Assembly: GCA_022579005.1 (NCBI GenBank)
Contig: MU401466.1
Span: forward strand, 168,785-232,784
Direction: 5' to 3'
DNA length: 64,000 nt
Source: Poronia punctata
Taxonomy: Eukaryota; Ascomycota; Sordariomycetes; Xylariales; Xylariaceae
In this document: piece by piece, positions 11,052 through 23,178 of the stretch
Numbering within the stretch: position 1 is the first letter of the stretch
How the letters are laid out: each line of letters opens with the position of its first letter
The notes under the pieces: generated by a model
The model's database searches: none
What the model was told of the DNA's origin: nothing
Seen by the model: the letters and a program-made list of their open reading frames with translations, nothing else
Translations under genes and position numbers: made by a program

Positions 11052-12953
11052 ATGTCAACACTTACCAATCTTGAATCCATCTTCTCATCTCCCTTTGAGG
11101 ACTCTCTATCTGATATAGCCAATTCTCTCCGTTATTATCCAGATAAAATGGTTCATCAACATGGAGACGGATATGAGATCCCAGAGGAGAGTAAAGTCCA
11201 TCGGTCAGTTATACCGATCTTTTGTGATATGATTCAGTACTAACTTATATTTAAATAAAAAAAGCCACGGCTCATGGCTTCCAACCGACCATCGAGTCCA
11301 ACACGCCTGGCTAGCCAAACAAATCTCGCACGTGGACGCGAACCCGGACACACCCCTGGCACCTGTCCTCGTGGAATTCAAACAACTGATCGAAGGCGAC
11401 GCCCGTCTATTCATGTACTTCAGCCAGATGTGGGAAGAGATCCCGCTGAAGAAGCCGTACTATAAAGACCCGACGGGGAAGAAGAGACAGATCCGGGATT
11501 ATAGACATATGCTCGCCACGATGAATCATATCTTTGCGCAGGCGCCGCAGTGGAGTGAGGCCGCTTTTGGGGTGGGCATGGTGGGTGTTCCGATGGTTGT
11601 GCTGTTTGATTATGCTATGGCTACGCCGAGGTATGTTTTTTCTTCTTTTTTCCTTCTTTCTTCGTCTTTCCCCCCCCTTTCTTTTCAATTTGATTGGAGA
11701 TTTCTTGATTGATGAGGTTGGTTGTGTTATGCTGATATGAGATGAGATGAGATGAATAGTGGTCATGCAGCCTTTCTCGATCCAGAGGTGAATAAAATGT
11801 TGAAAAGGGTATTGAATGAATGGGGGAAACTTCTCAAGGTAAAGTCTATATGTCTCTAACTCTTAACCTTTCTCTACCTACCTCTCTACCACAAGACATT
11901 TAAGAGAGATGGAAATAATATCATTAAAAATAAAAAAACATAAAAGTCCCCAAAATCCGCCGAGGTCCTCGGGACTCATAAAGAGGGCTGGTTCTCCGAA
12001 CACGGCCAACGCGATCTCATGGAAGTAGCCAACACGCCCCTGGGAACAAACCATCGGTTCGAAGACATGTATATTTGCGATCCGAGCGCAAAACACTACG
12101 GATATAAATCATGGGATGGTATGTATCCTATCCTATCCTTTTCTTTCTTTCTTTCTTTCTTTCTTTCTTTTCTCTCAGACCATTCTAACCACCAAGACTA
12201 CTTTTTCTTTTTCTTTTTCTAAAATAATAATAATAATAATAAAAACCAGATTTCTTCACCCGTCCCCTCCGCCCCTCCGTCCGCCCCATCGCCTCCCCCT
12301 CAGACCCCAACATAATAACCAACGCATGCGAATCCAAACCCTACAACATCTCCCGATCCGCCCGTCTCCGCGACCGCTTCTGGGTAAAAGGCCAACCGTA
12401 CTCCGTCCTCGACATGTTGGCGCACGACCCCCTATCCGCCCAGTTCGACAACTGTACCGTCTACCAGGCCTTTCTCTCCGCACTCTCCTATCATCGATGG
12501 CATAGCCCCGTTTCCGGACGGGTAGTTCGCGCCTTCGTCAAGGATGGCACGTATTTCAGTGAACCGCTCCTCGAACACGCCGATATATCATCATCGAATA
12601 ATAACGAAGAAGAGGAGGCCGTGACGCTAGACATCGACAAGAGAGGAATAAGTGTGGCGCAAGGCTACCTGACCGCCTTGGCTACTCGCGCCATCATCTT
12701 TATCCAGGCGGATAACCCGGCTATCGGATTGATGGCCTTCGTCGGCGTCGGTATGGATGAGGTGAGTACGTGTGAGATTACGGTGGCCCAGGGCCAAAAG
12801 GTCGCCAAAGGGGATCAGTTGGGCATGTTCCATTTTGGTGGTTCTTCGCATTGTTTGCTTTTTCGACATGGTGTCAAGGTTGGGGATTTCCCGCCTCTTG
12901 ATTTGGGTCATAATGTTCCTGTCAGGAGCCAGGTTGCTGTTGTGAAGCCATGA
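11052..12953 (+). CDS. Phosphatidylserine decarboxylase-like pyruvoyl enzyme, 5 exons, 490 aa
   Basis: Decarboxylase of the PSD family, in the fungal subgroup with an N-terminal PSD-associated domain; the Psilocybe tryptophan decarboxylase PsiD belongs to the same broad family. Exons 11052-11203, 11265-11630, 11760-11838, 11947-12118 and 12250-12953; intron 1 has a perfect TACTAAC branch point. The N-terminal half (about 60-200) carries WLPTDHRVQHAWL and the AFGVGMVGVP segment of the associated domain. The catalytic half has the FFTRPLRPSVRP motif (about 254-265), YHRWHSP (His338 and His341) and GGSSH (about 453-457), where self-cleavage before a serine would create the pyruvoyl group and an alpha chain of about 36 residues. 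No mitochondrial leader or membrane anchor is obvious, unlike Psd1, so a soluble amino-acid decarboxylase is likelier than lipid synthesis (inference). By eye the usual SPADG aspartate position reads TNACES. The loop near 380 has an Asn/Glu homopolymer run. Confidence 0.85.
12141..12170 (+). repeat. (TTTC)n microsatellite in intron 4 of the decarboxylase
   Basis: Seven or so uninterrupted TTTC units inside intron 4 (12119-12249); a short (AAT)n run follows at about 12222-12241. Both are pure simple repeats without coding role. Confidence 0.9.
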
Positions 12954-13778
12954 AAAAAAGAAAAAAAAGGGGTAATTAAGGGGTAGGTCAACCATGTTGG
13001 CCTTAGGTTAGCTAGATTGTTTCCGATGAGTGTGACTATATCCCATCGGATAGGAATCTGGTCAGTCATCGGTAGTCACTTGAAGAATATCATAGGTTTT
13101 GTTTACTATCAATCCATTGTTAAACATAGAGCAGCAGCACATCTTCCGTGCGCCCTATATCTACTACTCTCGTTACAACCCACAAAACGCCGTCCGTGAC
13201 ACATGATATATCTATAAAAACTTGACGACTGCTGTTCGCTTTACGCACTCGGAAAAAAATCAGACCACGCAATCAACATCCGAGCATCGCCGTGACATCA
13301 TCCCCACGCCTGTCTGGTCTGATTAACTCCTCCATGGGCGACTATACCCAACCTCTCGCCTCAGAAGTCTGCCATCATGTCTTTGCCGTCCTGAGTTGTG
13401 CTCAATGGACAAGCTAGGTCGCCATCTTCCACTCCAACTCTGGATGCTTTCATCTCTCATGTTAAGCGATCAGTCCGCCTATCCACCACACAAGGCTTCC
13501 TCACAGGATGCGTCTAAACATCTGACGGATTCTTGGACATCACTTCTTGGCCCTTTAGAGAAAGCCACTATAATCTCCACAAGGGACAAACCAGGCCGAA
13601 ATTAGTCCCTGCTTGAGTGACGCCGTGTCCGCAGTGGGGATATGTCCCAACGCGCCATCTTCATGCAAATGCAAGGACGAATCGTCTCGAAGATTAAGCA
13701 CTCCCTCATATATACAGTGTCCTGGGTCATGCCAGAACCAGTTCATACTTGCGCCGAGCCGAGCCGCCCGCGAGATTC
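12954..13778. other. Intergenic between convergent genes
   Basis: Contains the 3' flanks of the decarboxylase (+) and the F-box gene (-). No protein-like frame or RNA gene recognised. Confidence 0.5.
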
Positions 13779-16389
13779 TTATGGCATTTGTGTGTCTGGA
13801 TCCTCGGCAGAGCCTTGCATAGGTGCTGTGCTCGGCCCTGGCGACGCCGCTGGATTTCCAAACAGACTTGTACCTGCCGTGCTCGGGCCAGAACCCGCAC
13901 CTGCTTGGTTAGCTGGCACGGCTTGGTTCGTCGTCGAGGGCACACCCAGCTCTGCAAGTGTACCGTCTAGCGCAGTACCATTCGTCGACGGGAACGCCTG
14001 AGCTTGGCCATTCGGCAGAGTCGCAAGCGGTGCCATGCTAGCAGGCTGTGCCGGCGGTGGCGGTGGCGGCGGCGGGATTGCGTTTTCACCGTTTTGGACA
14101 TCAATGAGGTCACTACCATCGCCCATGTCATCATCTTCGAGTGCATAACCGTCTTCAAATCCCTCGGCTTCGGGTGCCACGTCCAGCCCAGCGTCAGCTC
14201 CTGCTTCAGCAGTGGCCCGGACCCGGGTCGAGGTCCGAACCGGCCCATCTCGGTATTCGGCAAACTCATCCTTGGTGTTGAAAAAGTTTCGCAATCCAAC
14301 CACGCCTGTTCCGGAGAAGACGCAGAACACTGCTCGCTGATTCTCGGTGAAGTCTGCAAGTGCTGTCAGTACGGATGAAGATGAAACGTTATGAGCAGAA
14401 GGGCACGAAGAATCGTCTTACCTTGAGGGGCTTCCCGACAAAAGTCTTCCAGGTCGTCGCGGAGGAAAGCGGGTACGCCTGTCAAGCTCAGATGCGTCAA
14501 CTTGGGACAGCAATTCAGCAGCTTGATTATGCTCTACAGTCACACATTAGTATCCTGCTGTTAATGCGCCAACTTCGCGGCTGGGAGCTTACCGGTAGCG
14601 TCAGATTGGTGCAATAGCTCAAGTGGACCCGTTCTAGACTAGGCGCGCGGACCTCATGGCCGGGACCGTGAGTTGCGCTCCTATAACGCGAACGGTGATC
14701 GTTGGCCGTTGCCAGCGCAAGCATGCTCTTGTCGGTGATGTGGATACATTTGACCAGCCCGATGCGCTTCAGCTTGGGCAGGGTGGCCAACATCATAACA
14801 GATTCGTCCGTCAAGTTAGAGCAGCAACCCAGATCAATGTATCGGATACGGTTGCAGTCACGCACCAAGCGCTTCACAGCTTCATCCGTGATATTTCGGC
14901 AATGGCCTAGATGCACATAATGCAAGTTCTTGCCCAGCTTAGCAATCGCGTGAACAGCCAAATCAGTAAGGTTGGTACACTTGGCAACCACTAGGTTACG
15001 TAGCCGGGGAGCTATGTCGATGATCTTCTCGACGGCCCGATCGGTAAGCCGTGTACACGACGTGAGGTCGAGGATTCGAAGATTCTCGTACGTTCGGTAA
15101 GGCGAGAGCGAGAGGAAAGCGTTATCGTCGATGAGTTCGCAGTTGGCTAGGCGGAATTCGCGTAGAGACCGTTGGTTGGAGAGTAGAGCCGTCACCGGTT
15201 CGTTGCCAATTTGAGGACACTGGTGAAGGTCCATCTCGAGGATATTGGGGCAGTGTGCAGCAAACGCGAGCACGGCCTCGTCAGTCAGTTGTTGACAGTC
15301 ATTGAGTTTCAACTATTGTTCGGTCAAAAGTCAGCAACTGCGTTTGGAAACTCGTATTCATCTTGTTCAATAGCGCTACAATAGTTCTGGAAAGCGAATT
15401 TGGGCGTGTATAAGAGAAACAATACGGGTTTTGCAGGCGTATACAAAAGAAGGAAAATTCGGGGGGGAATAAAAGAAAGGCGGAGAGGGGAAGAGGGTTT
15501 CGGTAAGACATACCCGCTTGATATATCGGCAGCTTTTAGCTAATTGTATCAGACTCTCGTTGGAAACCTGTCTGCAACCAGAAATGTTCAGGCCCTGCAG
15601 TTTGCGGCAGTTCTCTGCAATAGCAATAATGGTAGTTTCGGTAATGCTGTGGTCGTTGGATAGATCCAAAGCCATCAAGTTGTGATTGTTCTTCACCAAT
15701 GGCGTCACCCCGACGTCAGTCAACATGCTGCAGCTAGTCAAGGTAAGGCGCTCGACGCGGCTACAGACAGACAAGGGTATTATGCTGCCGTCGTTGACCT
15801 GTCCGGGAAGAGCCGCGAGGTTCAGTCGCTTGATGAAATCCGCATACGTAAAGAAAGGTTGCGGGCTACCCAGAGTATTGCAGATGGCGGTGAGTTTCTT
15901 CCAAGACGTGCAAGTAGGCCGGTGCCAGAGAATCTCTACAACGTTCCTCGCCCATCTCTTACAGGTCAACATGCAGTTGAGGAGTTCTTTTGGTTCACTG
16001 ATGCGGGAGAAGATGCTGATGAGAACCTCGCTTGGCAAGGCTTGAACGGCGGGTAAGCATTCGGCATCGGCGACCTGCATATCCTGCAGGTTGGGGACGA
16101 CGCCGAGAGAGGATTGCGAGTCGTTGGCAGCGAGGAAGAAGTCCGACTCTTCGTTGTCCGCTGGCGCCGGGGAGTTGGTGGACGAGGAAGACCTCGAATC
16201 CCTGGTCTCTTCGGGGGCCATTAGACCGGAGGGTCGACTAGGATCGCGAGCGCTGGAAGAGGGCGCTCCGGAGGCTTCCGCGGCAGCAGTGGCGGCGGTG
16301 GCACCAGTCAGACCAGACGTGTTGTTGGATTTCGCGGCAGCGTTGCGAGCCGCTATGACATCGAGCGCAGGAGCCGGCGGCCGCGCCAT
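13779..16389 (-). CDS. grrA: Grr1-type F-box/LRR protein of an SCF ubiquitin ligase, 4 exons, 760 aa
   Basis: Substrate receptor of an SCF (Skp1-cullin-F-box) E3 ligase; yeast Grr1 targets cyclins and nutrient regulators, and Aspergillus GrrA is needed for ascosporogenesis. Minus-strand exons 16389-15514, 15312-14593, 14533-14422 and 14353-13779. Residues 1-110 are Ala/Ser-rich and disordered; the F-box (LPSEVLISIFSRISEP then LLNCMLTCKRWAR) starts near 115; about a dozen cysteine-containing leucine-rich repeats (for example LDLTSCTRLTDRAVEKI, IDLGCCSNLTDESV) span about 185-560. Spliced exon 3 supplies the last repeats (LLNCCPKLTHLSLTGVPAF). The C-terminus is acidic, with a run of nine prolines broken only by Ala. 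The frame is open upstream to 16506; I chose 16389 (MARPPAPAL) because upstream residues are not conserved-looking. Confidence 0.93.
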
Positions 16390-19300
16390 CCTGAACCAGT
16401 ATTTCCAAGTACCTCGAGGGTCTTCCGCCGAGGTCCTTGACGCAATTGTCCGTACTGTAATTATTGGGCACGGTAGTGTTGATCCCGAGCGTGGACCGAC
16501 AACCAAATGATGGCCACGGCAACTCCGACAGTATAGGCTAGATGAACCTTGATGATAGCGATGGATTTGATATGGCTAGATGTTACCAAAGTTGCAGCAC
16601 GTTCAGGCAGGCAGGCAATGAAATGGCTGATTGAAAGGAGCCGTTGGGATCGTTCAATGGGCGAGTAAGAGCGTGAGAGCGGGGCTGGTTTGTTGGCTGA
16701 TATGACTTGACTTGTCTGCTGACTGGTCGGTTGGTCGGTCGGCGGTCTGTTGGGGCTTCAAAGTCGAACATGCGTTAAATCGAAAGCTCAGAGCCCAGGG
16801 AGGGAGCAGTAACGGAAAAGTAGGAGGTAGGTAAAGAATATCTACCTACTAGGTAATACCAGATAGAGACGGCAGAAACAAGAGTAGGAGAGCAGTGTCG
16901 ATAGAGACAGAATAATATGCCGGGTGCAAACAAACGACGTGGTTGTGGCCTGTATCCAAGCTGTCTCGAGCCTTGTCGGAGAACAGCAGATGACGATATG
17001 GGTACTGACTGTTAATAGTTGATTGCTTTCGTCGCTCACGTCGCAATTGGAAGGTAGGAATTAGAACCCACCCAAGATCAAGGAAAACAAGGTTCAGGTA
17101 GGTTAAAACGCTATGCACAGTTGTAGCAGCTCAGGCGTAAGGTAAGGTAAGTACGCAGTTATGTCCATCCTCCGCATCTGGTTCCGTGATCCCGCGCTGG
17201 GCAATACGGGGAGGTAATGAGAACCCAGGTCACTGTAAATGGGCAATTTCGGCTAGTGTTCAGCGGGTTGACAGCGTCTCCGCCTAGTAATTGCTGGCTA
17301 CAGGGCAATGTCTGGCAAGCTGGGGATACCTTACCTACCTTACCTAGCAGACTGGGACAAGGTAGTAGGCAGGCATACGTCACACCTGATACGAGTAATA
17401 GGCAAAATGCTAATAATGTGCCTGGCAGTGTCCGGGGTTCCAGATGGCACATGATATGCTTTCTTAAAGCCGACAATCAAAATTTCCGCAATGCTAAAAC
17501 CGCGATATATCTTTCTGGCGATGAGCCTTGCACGGAATATGTCACAACGAATGGCTGTTCAGTCTGTTTATTAGGCGTCAAGTACGATCCCTCTTTTCTA
17601 AGAACCCGGGCAATTCCAATACTGCAATCTACCTACTCTCCAGTGAAGGTATTTATACCTGCCTACTCATAGGCACCCATACATATACGAACAATCTACC
17701 AGAGTCAGTCAAATACCACATCATTGTCGAATTGACGTAGGCTTGCCTACATAGGTACTCATTAGATATATAAACAAGCCCGATTCATAACATTTCACCA
17801 TGTGCTCTATTCAACTTTTCCTTGGTGGAATATGTGTAAAAGTACTACTCAGTACAAGGTTAAACCTATCTAGACAGTTTACTTGGTGCATATATGATAT
17901 TACCCCCTTCAGCAAGGCATCAGGAACAAATGGACATCTATAAAACCCTTATGTACAGATGTGTATGTGTAGAGAAATGAGCTTCTATATAAGCCACCTG
18001 CGTTAAGCTATAGACACACAAAGGCCCCTCATTTCTCGAGCGTGTAGCTGTCCTTTTTTAGAACCGAGTGTTCTTCATGCAAGATGTGTAATGTGCGACA
18101 TAGATTTGGATATCATCCGATACCTACCCGGTCCAGTTCACCGACGTTGGAGGCCCTACCTACCTACTACAAGTAGCCTCTGACTGTTGAACCCCTTTTT
18201 ATAGCATGCCACATAGCAAACCAGCCAACAGTTGACTCCCACCGGCTAAATCTTTTGTCTGATAAATAGATCTTGTGAGTTTAATTAGGGCTCTAGTAGT
18301 CGACTATCTTCAAGTTGCATCCAGACGCATAATATTCTGTACAATTGGTCCAGTGCATGATAATACCTATTGTTGGCAATTTGGCATGATACGTGCACTG
18401 TACACCTACACGTACGAGTATATTTCCATATGGCCTGTACGTTGTAAACAATGCACTGCTTGCGAACACATGTCAGCACTTGACTAGCTGGTGGTACAAG
18501 GCCCTTGGATATAAATAGCCCACAGTACAACACTGTTTGGTTACCAAGACGCACGTGATCCCCTATTGTACAGGGTTCGACCCTCGGAATCATCACACCC
18601 TCTATCAAGCAGGCAACAAACCCTTGTAGCCATTGTCCTTGCCATACTTTGCCTTTACAGAAAAATCGGGGGGATAGAAGGCACGTAAGGTTAGAAAGTA
18701 TTGGCATCTGCAAACTGAGTTGGAAGACATAAAGAGGTAGCGGCAGTATAGATACTCTCGGATGTGGAAGCGCGTCGAGATATATTTCCGTACTGCGTGT
18801 TTCTGGCAAAACAAATAAGATAGATGGTCGGGCGAGCTGCGAAAGGAGCCGGGTATGCTATTGAGGTAGGGTACACAATGCGAGATTTGCAGAGTAGACA
18901 TGTAACGTATGCAAACTTGATTAGAAGAGTTGGGCTGTCCAGCTGTTTAAATAAGTCGGCCGCCGGCCGGTCAAAACCATGACAGGCTGTGATCTATAAG
19001 TCGGGTATGGCCTAATAAACCTACTTCAAATTAAACATGCACAAGCGTCTAAAAGTAAGTAGGTACTTATCATGGTTAGGTTAAGGTACCTAGGTAGTCT
19101 ACCTGCTTTTCCTACTTGAAGATATGTGCTCAAAATCTAATGGTTACATGTAGATACCTAGTAGGTCTATCTGTCGTGCTGCCTTTAGGAGCCAATGTTT
19201 GTATCCAACCAGCCACAACTGTTGGTAGGCACTAGTCAGATATGTACCACTCTATTGTAGCTACCTACATAGGGCCTAGGTAGTACACCTATGTAGCAAA

Positions 19301-20644
19301 ACGACTAGGTATACAACTTTACTACCTTACAACGGTACCGTCTACCTCTGCACTTATACTTTCAGGCCTTTTGATTAGCTACTTTTAGTTCCGGTACCTT
19401 TTCCTGTGTAGCGATCAAGTCTGTTGACATACACTTAGGTATTTCCATGTACTTGGGTACATACAACATATCTGTCTCTATGTACCCAGGTACTTACTAG
19501 GTACAGGCCCCTCCTTCCCTTTCCTCCCCCTCCCCACACCAAAGGTACCATTATCAAGACCCTGAAGGTTAGCAGCACTCTTCATCAGACCACTTTGTTC
19601 ACATTTCCGATCTAGGTACCTACCTACATGTAACACTGGCAGTACACTGATACATGATTGAGTACATGCAAAACATATGTCGCTTGATGATCTTCGGTGA
19701 GGGGCTGCGGATTCCGATCTACACAGTAGATTGTTACATTTACCCTTCTGCATGGTACTATCTCTACTGCGCAGTTGACACCAGCGTTGATGGTTCAATG
19801 AAAGCCATGTAGTCATAGCAAGAGCTATCAAGGCTAACCTCCCCTAGAACAGCATACGGGGATATTGTCATGGGGAGAGACCATCTTAGGTAACGCAAAA
19901 CCTCCCAGACTACTTGTCCAAGTGGGGGTATAATCTTTCAGACTTGCATTTCTTTCGTACCTTGGGTTTCAAGCCGTGTATCCGGGACCGGGTTACCTCA
20001 GGGAACCCGGTAGCAGATCAGGAAATCGGGTCCTTATAAGGTTCCAGTCAGAGAGCACACAACTAGCCTAGCCAGACCTTGCCGCTGGGCGGTTTGCACT
20101 TGGGATATACCTACCCAGATGCGATAGGAGTGACGAACTATGTGAGGATTACCTAACCCCGTGGGTTCCAAGTTGCCAACAGCCCACCGGGTCACCGACA
20201 GCCTGATCCCCTCGGAACCCTCGAGAATGTTGATCTGTAAGCTCAGCACTAGCGACTAATAAGTTGCCCAAGGACTTTTGTTTTCCTCAGAGGCCCCTGC
20301 ATTCTGCAACCCTGCACCTGCACCTGCACCTGCACCGTTCTAACCTCTAACCTTGAACTCTACCATCTGCCTGGATCTTTGGTTTCGACAAAGTACGCCA
20401 ACTCAGACACACTGTCGATCCAAAGGCTACAAGATAACATCTGATGTATGAATAGCACCACAACCATACGTAGGGCACAGGCAAAGGCCCAGTACATGAA
20501 CACTATGTTGTGGTACTTACTGGGTGGCAGGAAAGTGCAAAAATGCCATATTTGGTCTATTGATTGCCTACTAGGAAGGGGTCTGGCCATCGTCTTCGTA
20601 GGATATGGGGTGACCTTTTGGCCATTTATTGATAAAAGATCTAT
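16390..20644. other. 4.3 kb gene desert rich in TAGGTA/TACCTA words
   Basis: Contains the promoter and leader of grrA (roughly to 17.1 kb) and then no supported gene. The longest open frames (17217-17672 plus, 18285-18809 minus) have no family resemblance and look random. TAGGTAGGTACCTA-type words are dense around 17320-17345, 18120-18175, 19050-19330 and 19430-19630. I found no transposon open frame, rRNA or credible tRNA. Confidence 0.6.
20311..20336 (+). repeat. CACCTG hexamer tandem repeat
   Basis: Four consecutive CACCTG units and a partial fifth, in the intergenic region upstream of the short-chain dehydrogenase gene. Confidence 0.9.
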
Positions 20645-20652
20645 TATATAAG
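20645..20652 (+). promoter_or_regulatory. TATA box of the first SDR gene
   Basis: TATATAAG, about 200 bases upstream of the ATG at 20856. The intervening sequence reads as a CA-rich untranslated leader. Confidence 0.5.
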
Positions 20653-20855
20653 ACGTGCCTGGGTATCCCATCTATCTTTTGTGCTGATTAAACACATCGT
20701 ACTGAGCGAGCTCACTCATCCTTGCACACTTACGTACCACTTCACACACCCTTACAAACAGCAGCATACAAATTCGAGCATTACCCTAGCAACAGAAGCA
20801 CACGAGCTTGTCTCAGTTGCAACGCCTTCTTTTTATTCACGTATCAGGGATCGCC

Positions 20856-21920
20856 ATGACCGGCACAATCATCGTCACAGGTGCCAACGGCTCCGTAGCC
20901 GCCCACACTGTAAGGCATCTCTTGTCCGAAGCCCCGGATAAGACACTAGTCCTGACAGTCCGGAACCCCGCCCGGTCCGACTCTAACACGAGGAAACTGC
21001 AAGAGACGGCAGCCGAGTTCCCCGAATCGACGGTGCATATCCGCCAACTTGACCTCGCCAGCCTAAAAGCCGTCCACGAATTCGCCGACACCATCGCGAC
21101 TGAGGTGGCATCATCGGCTCTACCGCCGCTCGTCGGCATAGTCTGCAACGCCTACCACTGGAACATGGTCACGGACCCGGAGCTAACTGAGGATGGGCTG
21201 GAGAAGACTGTCCAGGTGAACCACATCTCGCACTCTGCGCTAGTGTTGCGCCTCCTCGGCAGCTTTGGTCCACAAGGTGGCCGCCTCGTGCTTTTCACGA
21301 GCGACGCACATTATCCCGGTCGTAATGGCCTGGAGAAGTATCCGCCGGGACTGCCAGAAAAGATGGACATGCTCGTACAGGCCACGCCACAGACAGATAA
21401 GCGTGGTCGCGGATTCCAAAACTACGCCAACTCTAAACTTGCTATTCTCATGTGGACGTACGCTCTGAACCGCTACCTCGAAAAGGTAAGAAAAAGATAC
21501 AAAATAGAAATGCAACGGAACCGGGAAACTGACTACTGCCGATAGGATGAATCCTTGAATAATATATCAGCAGTCGCCATCGACCCAGGCAACATGACAG
21601 ACTCGCGGGCCCTACGCACAAACACCCCCGCCGTGCTCTCATACCTCCAAATGTTCTTTCTCCAACCTCTACGGCCATTTCTACGACTGCTCGTACCGGA
21701 TATGCGCCGGTCAGAGGACGCGGGCGTCGATGTCGCGGACCTCGTGCTGAACAGGAAGTGCAGCGGTCGAAAGGGTTATGTTAGACTGATGGTGCCGGGC
21801 CCGAGCTCGGATGAAAGTCTGGATGAGACGAAGCAGGAAAAGATCTGGATCAAGACTGCCAAGTGGGCGAGGATCACGAAGGATAACACGAGACTGAAGC
21901 ACGGTGTTTTATTAGATTAA
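20856..21920 (+). CDS. Short-chain dehydrogenase/reductase (large SDR), 2 exons, 334 aa
   Basis: NAD(P)-dependent oxidoreductase with a Rossmann fold. Exons 20856-21485 and 21546-21920, phase 0 intron. The cofactor loop TGANGSV is at residues 8-14, with Ala-Asn in place of the most common glycine pattern. The NAG region reads VCNAYHW. The catalytic pair YANSK is Tyr190/Lys194, preceded by LVLFTSDAHYPG (Ser). The length and the HPxxR-free C-terminal extension resemble the fungal retinol-dehydrogenase/WWOX-like or protochlorophyllide-reductase-like SDRs often found in metabolite clusters. The start was chosen at MTGTIIVTG because it places the nucleotide loop at the usual distance; the frame is open upstream. 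Converges with the cupin gene 306 bases away. Substrate unknown. Confidence 0.88.
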
Positions 21921-22226
21921 GATGCTTCTTTTTTTCTTCTTTTTCTTTACGTTGGAGTTGGGGAGGATCTTGGGTAATACACTCACTACCTATGTAATGT
22001 TCCTTTTATTTTCTATTCACTATTCAACAAGGTATAACAAATAAAATAAAAATTGTTGTAAACACCAATAATACTATACACGCATTATACGAGATCTCCC
22101 AACTATATTCCTATGAAAATGGGTATCATATCTAAACCTCCGTCTTTACTCTATACATGTAACAAACCCTCCAACACAAACACATATCATACATACACCC
22201 ATACATCCCATCCCATCCCATCCATA
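21921..22226. other. Convergent 3' flanks of SDR and cupin genes
   Basis: AT-rich, with AATAAA-like signals on the plus strand near 22041 and pyrimidine- and CA-rich sequence. No gene. Confidence 0.6.
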
Positions 22227-23178
22227 TCACACAACAGAAACCACCTCCTTCCTTCTCCTCTCCCTCTCCCTCTCCCTTCTCGTAAACCTCGTCTGAAAAA
22301 CCGACATATTCATCTTCTCACAAGCCAACTCCCAATCGGTAGTCCACTCCTCATAAAACGGCTGATAACCCAAGATCCCACCAACCCACCTTCCCACAAC
22401 AACACCCAACGCCCTCGCAATTGTCCGACTAAACGGGATCCAAGTCGGAAGAGAGAGATATGAGCCGCCTGCATCAAACATCTAACATACCATCCATCCA
22501 TCCATCGTCAATCTCAATATCAACACAGGAGAAAGAAAAAGAAAAGAAAAAGAAAGGGAAGGGGAGGGGAGGGGAGGGGAGGGGAGGGGGGATACTTACA
22601 CTCATAACCTGAATCAAATCAATCTTCTCCCCATCAACAAAGACCCTATCCTGATAACTATACCAATTCTCGAAAAAGACCGTATCGAGCCTCAATAATT
22701 CATCCGTATCCTGTCCCGAGAGGATAAACACCGTCTTCTTATCCCCTTCCCCTCCCCCCTTATCCCCTTCATCCCCATCTTCCTCCCCCCCTTGATTATT
22801 CGGCGCATACAACCGATGATTACACCAACCCGGCAATCTAAACTCCCCGTCTTCCCGCGTCAGAATATATTCCCTCCCTTCGATTTCCACCGCGAGCCGT
22901 CCCTCGATCACTTGGACGTATTCTTCTTGGTAAGGATGGAAGTGTAGGGGGGGTTTCTGCGCCGCTACGGCTAGGACGCGCGGGTGGTTTAGGAGAAATG
23001 TTACTTCGTAGGCGAAGGCGCGGGTTGGAAAGGTAGGGTGGGTGATTATTCGGGTTGTTATGCCGCCTTCGAAGCTGGGAGCGGGAATTTTTGTTAGCTC
23101 GGGAAGAGGAAGGGTTGTTGTGTGTTGGTACTTGGGTAAACGTGTGATGGCGAGAGTCAGGTTTGTTTGGTTCGGCAT
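22227..23178 (-). CDS. Cupin-domain protein, 2 exons, 277 aa
   Basis: Small beta-barrel protein of the cupin superfamily, possibly a metal-dependent oxygenase, isomerase or cyclase. Minus-strand exons 23178-22600 and 22481-22227, with a phase 0 intron of 118 bases. Cupin motif 1 is clear near residue 79: HFHPYQEEYVQVIEGRL gives the two His and one Glu metal ligands with proper spacing. Motif 2 is FRLPGWCNHRLYAPN. A Gly/Asp/Glu/Lys-rich insertion of about 20 residues follows motif 2. The C-terminal exon (MFDAGGSYLSLPTW, then RALGVVVGRWVGGILGYQPFY) is hydrophobic and typical of the fungal subgroup. The protein ends in an Arg/Glu repeat made by a simple-sequence tract. The start was taken at MPNQTN rather than an upstream non-ATG extension. 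Neighbours suggest a role in tailoring a small molecule, which is inference. Confidence 0.85.
22557..22590 (+). repeat. (GGGGA)n tract in the cupin intron
   Basis: Six or so GGGGA units end in a longer G run, inside the single intron of the cupin gene next to its 5' splice site. On the transcribed strand it reads as a C/T tract; on the plus strand it could form a G-quadruplex. Confidence 0.9.

Noticed and set aside
16390..16506. 39-residue N-terminal extension of the F-box protein
   Set aside because: Open and in frame with an ATG, but not protein-like in composition. Kept as an alternative start only.
17217..17672. 151-residue plus-strand open frame
   Set aside because: No domain, no signal peptide, rare-looking composition, and overlap with a minus-strand frame.
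18500..18592. Possible tRNA ending near 18592 because of GGGTTCGACCCT (B-box-like)
   Set aside because: The T-stem has a mismatch, the downstream bases have no matching acceptor strand upstream, and no A-box or anticodon arm can be drawn.
18285..18809. 174-residue minus-strand open frame
   Set aside because: Overlaps other open frames, no family character, sits in TAGGTA-rich gene-free DNA.
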